A stretch of 64,000 bases of DNA. It comes from Magnolia sinica (Eukaryota; Streptophyta; Magnoliopsida; Magnoliales; Magnoliaceae). Position 1 is the stretch's first letter. Each line of letters opens with the position of its first letter. The notes under the pieces were generated by a model. That model worked only from the letters and a program-made list of their open reading frames with translations, was not told the DNA's origin and did no database searches. This document shows positions 36,201 to 46,589 of this stretch, in pieces. The position numbers and the translations under genes are program-made. The stretch covers positions 34,031,001-34,095,000 of the forward strand of contig NC_080573.1 of the NCBI RefSeq assembly GCF_029962835.1, in the 5' to 3' direction.

Positions 36201-39200
36201 GCTCCTCCTACCCCAAAATCATATATGTTACGTCGAGTAACTCATTCCGGTTTGCGAGATATGCCTGTTTTAAGGTTCTAACAGTCTTGATGACTTCTGC
36301 CTTTGATTTGGCCCTCTCTTATCCATCTTGGACATGAAAGTGTCCGCGACCCGCTCTACATCAGTCCTCTCCACTTTAAAAGAATTCGTCCTCGAGTTCT
36401 CGTGCTACTTCGATTCATGATACTCGGTCTGGTGCACTGTGACGATACCCAGATCAAAAGTTATGATCAATTTATGGTCCACCTTTTTTTGGTCCAACTA
36501 TGCTAATAATGTATCTATAACACGTTCTACATTAGACCCCTTCACTTGGAAAAAACTCGTACTTGAGTCACTAAAGGGACTTGATTCATGATTCTGAGAT
36601 AACTTTTGATGCCGATGTTTATTAGCAATTTTCTTGTATTTGGTATTAAGCTCTTAAGTTGACACAATACATGTACTCATGTTCTCCTTGACTTGGCTTG
36701 TATGAATCAGTTCCTCATTTCTGCCTTCAAGATCTCACATTCCATGTAAACTTATCCCTGTAACAAGATCAACGTTGTTTTATATATCTTGTATGGAAGG
36801 CAATTTATTAGGGAGTTCATCGAGAACAATCGCCTTGAACTCCTGCAACACTGATTTCAAATCCCCTGGGATATTTACAGGATCCATATATTCTTTCTTT
36901 TCAACTAATGCATATATCTCTTGTTTCCTTGTATTGTTTAATAAAAGTCTATTCAGTTGTGAGAGACTGTTCCTCAACTTTAGAAATCTTGGGTTGGTTC
37001 TCCGTTCCCATATAGACGAGGTCAATCTTTCTACCGTCTTTAATAAATATAAATGCGTTATCTCGACCTCTACACGTAGAGGTAACATTAATATTATTTT
37101 GCTATGGTCGACCAAGTAACATATGACAAACTTCCATGTCGAATATGTCACAAAGTACTTGATCCTTATAATTTTTACCAATTGAAAATGAGACAGTGCA
37201 TTGTTCGGTTACATCTGTTTTGTTGACCTCCTTGATCCATCCAATCGTGTATGGAGATGGATGTTTTTCTGTTTTCAGTTGTAGCTTTTTCACCACTATT
37301 TTCGATACGAGATTCTTACTGCTCCTGACATCGATGATCACATTACAAACTTTTTGGCTTACAGTGCACCTCATTCGAAAGATGTTATCTCGTTGTAATT
37401 CTATTTCTACCATTGACATGTATAACTACTTTCTCACGATCAAGGTGGTGGCTTGTGATTTACCATCATTTGATGGTGCTTTACAGAAATTGGGGCTGTG
37501 TCATACAGCGACCACTGGTGGTTGAGCATTACTTTGAGCTTGAGGCAGAATTAGTGCATCCACAACACGACTGAGGGTTGTATGCAGCTCTTACATGGTC
37601 AACTGACTCTCCAGGTGGAAAACTTCCATTCTTTTCGAAAGATAACGAATCCATGAATCATCGTTCACGGGATTTTTGTTCATAACTTCGTTGTTTACCA
37701 TCAGCCCGAGGAGAGTCCTCACTTTAATACCAATTAACGTAGAGATGAATGTGATGAGGTCAATGACCATCTTCCTCAAGGATAACTACTTCAAATCCAC
37801 GGAGTTTCTCTGGACTCCTCACAAAGATTTCTCAAATCCACGAGGAAAATAAATAGAAATAATTTTAAGATATATGAAAGAAACTTCTTGAATCACTGAT
37901 TGATTAAATAAATGAGCGTACAACCCTTTAAATATGGATACCAAGACTTGGAATAAGTTTAGGAATTAAACTATAACTAAAACTCCCTAATTCATAACTT
38001 ACTATAAATAATAAATTTACATTTTATAATAAGTGTCCTATATGGCTTAACCATGTTATTCTCCTAATTTTTCTAAACACTTTTCATGTTGGACACAACT
38101 CCTAAAGCCTAACGGATGAAGAGTTATAATTAAACTGAAACTTACTAAAAATAGTAAAAACGGAAATAAGCATGGAATTCGGTCGTCGATATGATGTAAT
38201 CTCGAAAATTCAGCATGTGGGCTGGCTAAAGTAGCTTGTCCTACCCTAAAATCATATATGATACCTTGAGTAACTCATTCCGGTTTGCAAGATATGCCTA
38301 TTTTAAGGTTCTGATGGTCTTGATGACTTCTGCCTCTGATCAGGTCTTCTCTGACCATCTTGGACATGAAAGTGTCCGCGACCCGCTCTATATCAGTATG
38401 TGTGGCTATAGTACTCGTAAATGCACTATCATATCTCCAAAATATTTTCCAAACTTAAATTCGATTTCAAGATTGTTGGGATATGGAGTTTGGAAAATCA
38501 GTTAGACAAAATAAATTTAAATTGAGAATAAGAGAAAATTTATTGGTTTATAAAAATCGAGGCGTGACGTGAGTCACTCGGCTTGAAATCGAATTTGCTT
38601 CCCTTGGATAATGTCCTAAATGCAATAGGTTTCTAGAGCAATCGACCTCTACAATACAACAATTATGACCTCGTCCCAGCGATATACTCACTGTACATGA
38701 TCTCGAACTACTTGTAATTTTAACTCGAATTAGAAAATACTTAAACATTTTTATTTTTTTTAAAGTAGAAGTCAATTTATAAACTTTGAGAAGATAGCCT
38801 TTAAAGGTGTAGAGACACCCTTTCAAAGGAATTTTGACTATTAGGTTTAAACTCAATTGGTGTGACCATTATGCTTGAGAAGATATAACATTTCAAAACA
38901 AAAAAATATGAAAGGGGCAACCTTTCGTTCTTGTTGAAAAGACACATCTGCATGACACATGTACAATTATGACCATGACCCATCCCAACGGACATTTTAA
39001 AATACCAATTTAATTTAAAATAATTTAAAATACAATATTCCATGTGATAATGGGACACGTGAGTTTTGGATGTGCCTGATTTATTCACATCCTATTGTGG
39101 TCTTTAAAAACTGGTGGAAAGAATTGATGTGTAACGAAGATCTTTGTGGCTCCACACAACCACGGGCACAATTATATCTATGTGCCCGGGGCACACGACG

Positions 39201-40715
39201 CCACGTATGCCACTGTGACCATTCGGTGGACCCCGCAACGTCTCAAAGATGGGGGCTGGTTAGGTGAGACCCCGTATCCACCAAGGTGGGTGGGACCTGA
39301 CTGGGGGGCCCACTGTGATGTATTTGATTGCATCCCCACAGTATTGAAAGCTCATTTTAGAATATGACCTAAAAAATAAGCAGATCCAAATCCCAGAAAG
39401 ACCATTGTGCAGGAAACAGTGATGATTGACAATTAAAAACTTTTTATGGGCCGCAAAAGCTTTAGATCAAGATGATATTTATGTGGTCTCTTCATCAAGG
39501 TGTTTTTGACATTATCAACAGGTTGGATGGAAAATAAAATTTCCAGTGGAATCGATGAAGTTTTCAATGGTGAAGATTCAATCACTCGCTGTTTCCTGTG
39601 GTGTGGTCCACTTAAGATTTGAGTCAGCTTCATTTTTGGGATTACGCCCTAAAATGAGCTGTCAAAATGGTTGGACGGTGTGGATTTAAGGAACATACAT
39701 CACTGTGAGCCCCACAGTCAGGGGTCCCACCCTCCTCAGTGAATCCAGGTCTCACCTAATCCGCTCCCCCAAAGATAAAGATGGTCCATTGAGTAGGTAG
39801 GCAATGATACAAGTAATAAGTTGATTGGTTATACGAAACTTCAGCTGTATTTTTCACAACTAAGCGTTTGTTCAGTTAATTGTGGCCCATCTGACTAGTG
39901 GACCGACATTATTCTTGGGACAGGGAATCTACACGGTGCTACTATTCTGATGGATGGCTTGGATTTGCACCTGTCGTGCGTTAGCTGACTTGTCAATGTG
40001 TATAGACTTAGAAAAGATGCCTGAGGAATCATATGATCCGTCCATCCAACTCCTTGCGCGGTATATAATCTGGGGTTTTCAGTTTTAAAAGGAAGGCCTT
40101 GGCGCTTCCATGGATGGACTATGTCCCGAAAATAACAAGAGTTGGACAACCTAACCGACAAATAGACGGTTGAAACAGAATACATCAACGGTACTCACTC
40201 CAATTCAACTGAAACAGACCGATTAGTGGCTAAGATCTTCTGTTCTATGAAAGTTTCGGGGTGTAGTCCATTCACAGTGGGTCATGACAGAGGAATGATG
40301 TGGATCGATGAACCAAGAGTCCCACTTTCAGAACTGAAAAAACCCGAGTATTTTCTAATTCCTTACTCGGATCGGGTTTACTAGAACATACACCAAAACA
40401 ACAGTGTATAGCCTATAGAAACAATTGATCATGATTATTGTTACGTGAGGCATTATACACAAACAATTGTGTATATACGCTGATTCTTTCTCCTTACCTG
40501 GCTACAAATATGAGATTGGGAAGATCGGGTCCGTAGACGGGTGAGCTGTTGATGAGACCCAAGTGGGCCGTCAACGACTTTCCGGAAGGATCAACGGTGA
40601 TGGATCGAAGATCATAGCCGTAGCCGACTGGTTCTTCGCTTGAAGGAGATAAAAGAGAGAGAAAACAGACAGAACGTGATAAAAGTATAAGAAAAAGATA
40701 AGGTTTTGATCTCAT
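23421..40715 (-). CDS. Alpha-glucosidase, glycoside hydrolase family 31 (five exons, 895 aa)
   Basis: Exons (minus): 40,498-40,715; 28,380-29,101; 26,952-27,182; 25,304-25,950; 23,421-24,290. All junctions are GT...AG and keep frame, giving 2,688 coding bases with stop. This is close to the ~900 aa usual for plant GH31 alpha-glucosidases. The enzyme releases glucose from the non-reducing end of alpha-glucans. A hydrophobic N-terminus (residues 1 to ~25) suggests a signal peptide and secretion to the apoplast or vacuole. The N-terminal beta domain is followed by the (beta/alpha)8 barrel with nucleophile Asp460 in [12 protein letters not shown] and acid/base Asp559 in [10 protein letters not shown]. 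The [16 protein letters not shown] stretch and the sequence after WIDMNE fit alpha-glucosidase better than the XYL1 alpha-xylosidase, though xylosidase activity cannot be excluded. No disabling change was seen. Confidence 0.95.
24690..25190. mobile_element. MITE in intron 4 of the alpha-glucosidase gene
   Basis: The left end GCAGGAAGTTCCTAACC, then ATGCTGGGTGGGGCCCAC, is matched inverted by the right end GACCCACCTAGCATCC, then GCGCAGGAACTTC. The halves are largely self-complementary. It is full-length and lies between exons 4 and 5. Confidence 0.75.
25304..25950 (-). CDS. Alpha-glucosidase exon 4: catalytic exon
   Basis: It encodes residues 391-606, from [19 protein letters not shown] to [13 protein letters not shown]. 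Both catalytic aspartates (460 and 559 by my count) are in this exon. The acceptor is GCTGCAG, the donor CAG|GTACCC. A run of about 18 A (minus strand) follows the donor in the intron. Confidence 0.94.
26016..26543. mobile_element. MITE in intron 3 of the alpha-glucosidase gene
   Basis: The termini CACTAGCCAATGGC, then GGTCGGTGCTCTGTGGGCCCC, and, inverted, GTCCACATAGCACCGACCAC, then TAGCCACCTGGCTGG, bracket a ~530-bp self-complementary body with the usual family blocks. Confidence 0.75.
26952..27182 (-). CDS. Alpha-glucosidase exon 3: barrel segment
   Basis: This 231-base exon encodes [18 protein letters not shown], then [18 protein letters not shown] and KYVPILDPG (residues 314-390), all strongly conserved in GH31. 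The acceptor used is TGCGTAG; a second AG within a T-run (TTTTTTTCAG) lies 50 bases upstream and could give an in-frame or frameshifted alternative. The donor is CCCG|GTAATG. Confidence 0.92.
27488..28035. mobile_element. MITE in intron 2 of the alpha-glucosidase gene, full-length
   Basis: The left part has CATGCTGTGGGCCCCACCATG. The right part has CATACATCATGGTGGGTCCAC and ends in CCGAATCCGAATCCGC, complementary to the GCGGATTC-type start of the family. The body includes GCTTGATCCAAAACTTTTG and GTGGTGTGGTCCACCTGAG. Confidence 0.75.
28035..28285. mobile_element. Internally deleted MITE next to exon 2
   Basis: It carries the same termini as the copy at 15,283-15,843 (GGGTTGAGTAGCGAGAC, GAAGTGACGTCACC and, inverted, GGAACTTGGTG, CTACTCAACCTG, GAGTAGCTAATCC) around a body of only ~130 bp. 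It abuts the preceding MITE and ends ~95 bp from the exon 2 donor. Confidence 0.75.
28380..29101 (-). CDS. Alpha-glucosidase exon 2: N-terminal beta domain and start of barrel
   Basis: The acceptor TCTCCCAG leads into [20 protein letters not shown], and the exon runs to TPMPYWSFG (residues 73-314). It contains [16 protein letters not shown] and the [20 protein letters not shown] segment that precedes the catalytic barrel. The donor is TTTG|GTAAGC. A short MITE ends about 95 bp inside the following intron. Confidence 0.93.
29495..29965. mobile_element. MITE in intron 1 of the alpha-glucosidase gene
   Basis: Between GGGACCCTAACTGTGGGTCC and GTGGGCCCGATGGTCAGGG lie the usual blocks (GGTGGACCACACCACAGGAA, CATTATGGTGG and a CACTTGAGATTTTTTATC block). 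It is diverged relative to the intron 2 copy. Confidence 0.65.
30320..30914 (-). repeat. 3' LTR of the intron 1 copia element
   Basis: A 595-bp LTR starting TGTTGTATTT and ending ATATCCCGACA on the minus strand, paired with 38,474-39,037 and related to 21,180-22,123. Confidence 0.85.
31590..35674. other. 4.1 kb of A/T-rich DNA without recognised content
   Basis: No ORF with family resemblance, tandem repeat or MITE block was recognised. It lies where copia gag-pol would be expected, so it is either very old element sequence or a foreign insertion replacing it. Poly-A/T runs occur near 32,240 and 35,330. Confidence 0.4.
35680..38395 (-). mobile_element. Short Ty3/gypsy-like element with two LTRs
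   Basis: LTRs at 37,735-38,395 (5') and 35,680-36,363 (3') start TGAT and end ATCA/GTTA. Both flanks are GTATG, a perfect 5-bp duplication. Directly after the 5' LTR is TTGGTATTAAAGTGAGG, close to a tRNA-iMet primer site. The 1.4-kb interior encodes a gag remnant, a retropepsin (37,102-37,419; [28 protein letters not shown]) and the start of the RT region (36,780-36,890; [19 protein letters not shown]). The protease reads IIDVRSS, so the D-S/T-G active site is lost. RT, RNase H and integrase are absent. It is a 2.7-kb deletion derivative inserted in the copia element. Confidence 0.88.
38474..39037 (-). repeat. 5' LTR of the intron 1 copia element
   Basis: A 564-bp LTR ending CCATATCCCAACA on the minus strand. 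It shares blocks such as TGTAGAGGTCGATTGCTC and GGCTTGAAATCG (complement) with the 3' copy. Its first bases are mutated. Confidence 0.85.
39225..39775. mobile_element. MITE in intron 1, full-length
   Basis: The left end GCTGGTTAGGTGAGACCCCG, then TGGGACCTGACTGGGGG, is complementary to the right end CCCACAGTCAGGGGTCCCACC, then AGGTCTCACCTAATCC. The body carries the standard blocks. Confidence 0.75.
39776..40497. other. 5' part of intron 1 without repeats
   Basis: No repeat family or ORF is recognised between the MITE and the exon 1 donor. It includes an ACAATTGTGTATATACG stretch close to the splice site. Confidence 0.4.
40498..40715 (-). CDS. Alpha-glucosidase exon 1: signal peptide and start of the N-terminal domain
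   Basis: The ATG at 40,713-40,715 lies 52 bases after a TTATAA box. The exon encodes residues 1-72 plus two bases: a Leu-rich N-terminus ([18 protein letters not shown]), then [18 protein letters not shown] and [11 protein letters not shown]. The donor is CAG|GTAAGG, and the split codon becomes Ser with exon 2. Confidence 0.93.
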
Positions 40716-40766
40716 TTTCTTTTCTCTTGTGTGTGATGATACAGAAAGAGATCGATCTTGTCGTCC

Positions 40767-40772
40767 TTATAA
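40767..40772 (-). promoter_or_regulatory. Likely TATA box of the alpha-glucosidase gene
   Basis: TTATAA (minus, in CTTATAAGG) lies 52 bases before the ATG, which would leave a 5' leader of only about 20-25 nt if transcription starts ~30 bases downstream. It is the only TATA-like element at a sensible distance. No other regulatory motif is asserted. Confidence 0.45.
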
Positions 40773-41940
40773 GACTTTCGTTTCTACCTACCATAAAAAA
40801 TAATGTGGTGGGGCCCCACATGACTAGCGTTTTTATTTTTTCCTTTGGGTAGTACAACTAAACTATTATTTAAAACATGGTACAAAATTACGAGGCGCAG
40901 TCCAGTAGTTTGAGGACTACTGAAGTGAATAGGTAGTCCACCAATTAGGCCATGTATATGGGTGATTTGAACCGTCCAAGAGGTGGGTCCCACAATGAAT
41001 AGATCATGAGCAGAGTATGGATCTCCTGTGGCGGCCCTGGTGGTTCGATTTGGGGATGGTCAAGATTATAGATAGACTGGTCAACCGAAGGGTTAGGATC
41101 AGTTTTGCTGGAAAGGAGGCGGTTGAGGGCCTGTCTAGTTGGGATATACCTCCGATGGAAATGATCAGACTGGTGGACTGCACCTCTACTTTGGTAGTCC
41201 ACGGGCTTGCCTATTGTGCGTTGGATCAGGCAGTGGACTTTTCTAGCCCCAGGATTGACACATGGTGGGAGGTTGTGAATCCAAACTGTCCATCTAGTGG
41301 GCCACAATTGAATATTAAACCGGACAGGTAGTGCTACTCATGTGGATGATGGCCTTCCAATCGAGAATCTAGATGAAGATGGATTCAACAGGTGAAATTG
41401 ATGGCTAGGATCATCTTCTCAAATCGATTAATTTTCAACCAACGGCCATAAATAAAACAGGACCTGGTGATTGAAAGATCGCTTTCATTGTCAAATCTGC
41501 TAGTTGTCAGGTAGTGGGCCACGCATATTCCCTCATGATTCGGCAGGGTATGTGCGCGAGGGCCCGTAATGGTTTCCTGCAATGAAACTCGTACTACATT
41601 TGGCCGGTTGAAAATAGCCGTCTCATGCACCTGGATCAAAACCTGCTAGAAGGACGTTGCCATGTGCGACGTAGGTAGGACCGAAATTCATTCATACTCT
41701 CGATAACATGTGGTAACGGAGAACAAGCTATACGACTGAAATTATATGTAATGCTGCCATAAAAATGATGACATACAATGATACATGTCCAAATGTAATT
41801 GGCAATGCACACCTAAAAATCATGAACCAATTCACCAACTCCACTAGTTTAGAAATAGAAATACGATTCATAGATGGTAGTAAAATGGGTAGCCCATATT
41901 AAAAAGGAAACTTATGTAACCAACTCCACTAGTTTATCTA
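40773..41940. other. Upstream flank of the alpha-glucosidase gene
   Basis: No gene is recognised. Two similar ~36-bp stretches in direct orientation (GTGATTTGAACCGTCCAAG... near 40,960 and GTGAATCCAAACTGTCCATC... near 41,275) bracket ~300 bp and may mark a small non-autonomous element. Short ORFs here have no family resemblance. Confidence 0.4.
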
Positions 41941-44900
41941 ACTTATAGTTTAAATAAATATCCATGACCTCGTTATCGAATTCCTTTCAAATCCGAAAGT
42001 CTTTAGCAATTTCTCGATCATATCCTACTGATGAAAATCACGACCATCTTAGAATGGTCAGGGTTTCTTCCATAATGGTCTCAAGACTGTTTAGGTCTGA
42101 AAAATCTATTGTAGATTATGCGGAAGCAAATCTAAATTCAATTAAATAAGGCGCAAACAAAAGCATACAAAGATCACATGATTTTTATGTGGAAAAATTC
42201 TTACGAAAAAAAATCACGGCACAAAGCGACAATCAATTCAATATGAAATAATATTATAAGAGATAGGTGGACTTGTCGATCCAAACAATTCCAAAATCTA
42301 TTTTCGAAACCCTAACTTTACTCTAAAACACCTTAGGAACATCTTAACATTTACTTAGAATATCCTAATCCCGACTATACCTGATATATATGCTATCACA
42401 GCCAGAATTAGAATCAAATCGTGCACTTACGCAGTTCCGAGGTGTGCCATTGATGGGACCTTCGATGGCATCAATAGTCATCAAAGACTAGTCGATGACA
42501 ATGAGTAGCAACTCCAAAACTGTCAAGCGAGTAACTAGGAATTTTTTTTATATATGGCATCGAGTGTTTTATCAATGGCATCAACAGACCCTTGATCTCA
42601 GTTAGATTAAAGACATCTGACAACACTCTCCACCATGGATTCAATCTTTATGCTCCATTGCTCCACTATATCATCACCATCTCTAATCGCCTTCCATAAT
42701 AACTTTATCATTGCTTTTTGTATACACTCAGTCTTCATTCAGCCTTTGCCAAGCCTAGAGAAGTCGTATAGAACTTGAACTACTCTGTAAGAACCACCTT
42801 CATAAGCATGTCGATCGAGTTCACACTTATATGGATCTTTTATAGAGTCATATCGCCTACATTAAGCATAAAAGTGCCTTGATTTGTTAATATACATGAG
42901 TGTTGAGTCAGTCCATCAAATGAGCCCCAAATTGAAGACTATAATATCAAAGACTCATCAATTGAAGAAGTTCAAGTGCTCCATATAGGTAAACAAAGCC
43001 TCACTTCCCTAATCAAGCCCTTGAGGTATATGACCCAATCCATAAGAACTTAAACTTACCCACAAATGTATTCGAAAATCCCTTGGTAAGCTTAGTTTAA
43101 AATATTTTAAGTATTGGTGGAAAGATGAACTATACAGGTAAAACTTCACATCTTGACGATTGCATCGATATGCAATCGAGGGGAGTTTCGATGGCATCGA
43201 ACCTGGTTCAATTACATTGAAACCAAAGTCAAATAGTCCAACAACAAAATGAATATATGCTGGGCATTTGACAATTCTATCAAGTGATGTTCGATGGCAT
43301 CGAACCATAACATTCGATGCAATCGAACCCACTTCAATTGCATCGACTTTGGCCTCTTCCCTCCATTATACTTGAAATACTCTAAGTGTTCTTTGATGCA
43401 ATCGAACTTCTGTTGATGGCGTCGAAGTAAGTTATCGATTGTATTGAAGACGATTCGATTGCATCGATATATGGACTAGTTTGTCTAGCAATCTTTCAAT
43501 GAAAATCATATATCTTCGATCACATCAAAGGCCATTCGATGGCATCAAAATTCAAATTCTGATAGCATCGAAGGTCTAATCGATGGCATCGAAATATAGG
43601 ACAAACTGTCCAGAGAGTTTTTATAGGTAAAATATTTTTCTCTTGATAGCATTGAACCATAATCGATGACATCGAAACACTGGTCGATGGCATCGAAAAT
43701 GGCCTCAATTAGTCCAGCAACCAAAGTGTATTTTTCAAGGAAATCCCAATGACAGCGAACCATCCCTCGATGGCATCGAAGTGCATATCGATGACATTGA
43801 AGGTTGCTTGACGAGATCGGACAGAATCTGTCATACACCTAACTGAACATCTTGGTGTAGGAAGTCGATGCAATCGGAGAAGGTTCGATGACATCGAAGG
43901 AAACTTCGATGACATCGAATACCTTTCGATGACATCGACAATGTCAGATTTCTGCATTTTTTTACCGTTGGGATTTGTCTTTATATACCACATGGGTTTC
44001 TTCTTAGACTTTTGAGCTTGTATTGAAGAGAATTTTGAGAAAGTTATTGTAATAGCTAATACCCTCATCCTCAAGCTCTCTTTCCCATAAGAGTTTATCA
44101 TTCAATCCATTGCTCAAGCATTAAATAACATATTCAATAGCTTAGATTGAACTATGAACTCCAACATTCATTGATCTTCCAGCAATACTCTTTATTAGTA
44201 AATTATTGTGCTGGGATCCTTGAATGTTAAGCTCATGAGAATCTCCTCTAGATCTTAATTGCATATCATTCATTAGAGAAGATCAGACCAAACCCTAAAC
44301 CCAACAACCTCGCACCATCGATTGGAGCATTTATAAGTGGTTGCAGTTCAAGGGAGTTGAAGACTCTTCATTAGCAAGAGGATCTTCAACAACAAGTGTT
44401 ATAATGGGGCTCACTCACTTATTGGTAAGTTTATAGAGTCCATTGAATTTGAAGCCCTTTCCTTGTGTATGATTGAGATTCAAAGTTTGAGTTTCAAACT
44501 CACTAAGACCTTTTGTAGGCCTCCGATGAGAGAATACATGTAGGCCTTTATGTAGGACCTTGGCACGTATGGCTTATACCTTAGGCCCTCGTGTAGGACC
44601 TTGGCCTGTGTGGCCTAAATTGTCAGGTTCTTATGTAAGACCATTGTCCTTGTGTAGGACATAAATCTAAAGTCCTTATGTAGGGCTGTGAAGGTGCATG
44701 ATTAACCTGATTTAAAATCATTGGATAGTGAAATCTGGTACACTCTAGGAGAGTGCGTCCACCAGGAGTAGAGTAGGCAAGTAGCTGAACTACTATATAT
44801 TGTTGTGTTTGTGATGCTTGCCTTTTCTCATGTATGTTAATTTATGATATGCTTACTTTATACTCACTACATGTTTAACACAACACATCACATTCATATG

Positions 44901-45080
44901 TTTAATTGTCCTTATCCTTAAGGGTGAACGGTTTTATGTTAATCCTGCTTTATTTTGTATAACTCAATTGTATTAATTTTTAAGTAAGATTAAAACCTTA
45001 AAAGTCCTATTCACCCTCTTTAGGACACTTGGACATAACTTCGTACTTCTACTACAGCGGTTTACGATAATTTTAAAGCA
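41940..45080. mobile_element. Mosaic of LTR fragments
   Basis: The right part (about 42,600-45,015) ends CCTATTCACCCTCTTTAGGAC on the plus strand, like the LTRs at 2,988 and 17,340, and contains TCGATGGCATCGA dyads. The left part (about 41,940-42,600) has CATGATTTTTATGTGGAAAA and further dyads and appears to be an LTR end in the opposite direction, possibly the 3' LTR of the minus-strand copia that ends at 45,081. Boundaries and order of insertion are not resolved. Confidence 0.55.
43140..43960. repeat. Array of TCGATGGCATCGA-type dyads
   Basis: Some twenty units such as CGATGGCATCGAA, CGATGACATCGAA and GATGCAATCGAA recur with irregular 25-60 bp spacing. They occupy the same relative position in the LTR as the TCGACTAGTCGA units of the related LTRs but have a different central core. 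Confidence 0.75.
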
Positions 45081-46576
45081 CCTGTCGGATAAAATAATGA
45101 TGAACATCAATATATTTAGTACGTGAGTGATAAATAAAGTTCTTTGTCAAATTAATCATGCTTTTGTTGTCACAATTAACCAGCATGACCTCTTTCTGAA
45201 GTCCAAGCTGATTTATTATTTCTCTCAACTAAACACCTTTGAACGTCTCCATCATTGCCATATACTCAGCTTTGGCTGTGAAAAAAGCAACCACAGATTG
45301 AAGCTTTGACATCCAACTGATCACCCCACCATTAACGCAAATGAGCAACTGGAAGTCGACTTTCTATTATCCACATTTCCTGCGTAATTGGCATCCACAT
45401 AACCTATCAATTTGTCTTCTAACTTTGCAAACATCAAGATGGAGTCTACTATACCTCGTATATACTGAAGTAACCATTTTACTGCTTCCCAGTGTTGCTT
45501 ATTGGGGTTAACCATGTATCTGCTCATAACACCCACTGCATGTGAAATATCCCGTCTCATAGATACCATGTGTAACATCCCAATTCATGTAGCCAATTAT
45601 ATGCATACCTAGACACACACACACACACACACACACCTTATGAGTAATACATTGAAAACCTAAGTATAATGAATCAGTGAGGATGATAGAAGTAATTTCG
45701 GGTAGTGTATCAGATAATCAGAGTACGCAATGAAAGCTTAATGGCCATGTAAAATTATCCCTTACGACAATATAAGATTTTGTGATATTCCCCATGAGTT
45801 TAGAACAATCGAGATTATCGACTGATGAGACTATGTTTACGTGAAATTTGTGCGATTCGACTCAAATTCTAAGTCCTAGAAAATCTCAAATGATCCTAAT
45901 GCCCTGATCAAGCAAAGGATCAAGATTTAATAGGATTATAAATTGATACTAGTAAATCCTCTGAACTGCGCAGGCGAAGGATCTTTGTGTCGGGTGCAAA
46001 CCCACTACCACCAGCTATTCGTGTTATCTCGAACATAGGAAGTAGGGAATTGTACTATGCTTTAGATAATAAAGAACTACCATTAAAGGTAAAAATAGAA
46101 GGAATGATAAGATATTGTTATTAGCCACCTAGATGAACTTATAATCTTGGTAAATACTACCAGAAATTGTGATGTCGTTAGGCATGAAAATAAACCCCTA
46201 ATTTGATAGATACTAAAGGATTTTCAATCCATGGAGGAACACATATACGTTGGTTGACTTGTTAAAATAAAGGAAGAATAGTTTTGGCAAAATTTAGATA
46301 TAACCTATTAAAAGTAGTTGCGATAGCACACTTGGATATGTTCAAAATAGGGAACACCATTAGGATAATTTTATTAATTGGGATACATGATACCAAGTCC
46401 CACGGGTGAGGTTCTTCTTTAAGAGGGGTAGACAGTAATAACCCCAGTTGCTACAATTAGTCACATTGTTATACCTAGAATACGCATTAATGAATGATTA
46501 GTAACGGTGGAAAATAAAACACCCTCGCCTCTACTGAGGATAAGAAATGTTGAATTTCGGGGGCGAAATTATCTTT

Positions 46577-46588
46577 AAAAGGGGTGGG
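46577..46588 (+). other. Polypurine tract before an LTR start
   Basis: AAAAGGGGTGGG follows a GAATTTCGGGGGCGAAATTA stretch and is followed by TGTAACACCCCGAAC. This is the typical end of a Ty3/gypsy pol region, PPT and LTR start, and identifies 46,590 as an LTR beginning in plus orientation. A similar TTTAAGAGGGGTAG stretch at about 46,420 may be an older duplicate. Confidence 0.6.
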
Positions 46589-46589
46589 C

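Larger units (their letters stand above)
30320..39037 (-). mobile_element. Ty1/copia element inside a MITE in intron 1
   Basis: Two LTRs in the same orientation bound it: 38,474-39,037 (5') and 30,320-30,914 (3'). Flanks are TTTCA and TTCCA, a target duplication with one mismatch. The minus strand next to the 3' LTR (30,915-31,580) is the RNase H end and 3' leader, closely matching 20,560-21,179, including a GTAGGGGAT purine tract before TGTTG. The first two bases of the 5' LTR have decayed (TATTG). No other copia domains were found; 31,590-35,674 is unrecognised and a gypsy-like element occupies 35,680-38,395, so most of pol has been lost. Confidence 0.85.
30008..39180. mobile_element. MITE split by a copia insertion
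   Basis: The left part is 30,008-30,319, starting AACCAGGGTTGTGTGGGGCC. The right part is 39,043-39,180, ending TTTGTGGCTCCACACAACC. Together they make one family member: the left part stops at CCCCATTGTTTCA, and the right part resumes with TGTGATAATGGGACACGTGAG and TTTTGGATGTGCCTGATT, the blocks expected next. The terminal sequences are complementary. Everything between is the copia element at 30,320-39,037. Confidence 0.8.

Noticed and set aside
41017..41331. 104-aa plus-strand ORF upstream of the alpha-glucosidase gene
   Set aside because: It overlaps another long ORF on the opposite strand, lacks family resemblance and lies between two direct repeats, so it is probably chance.
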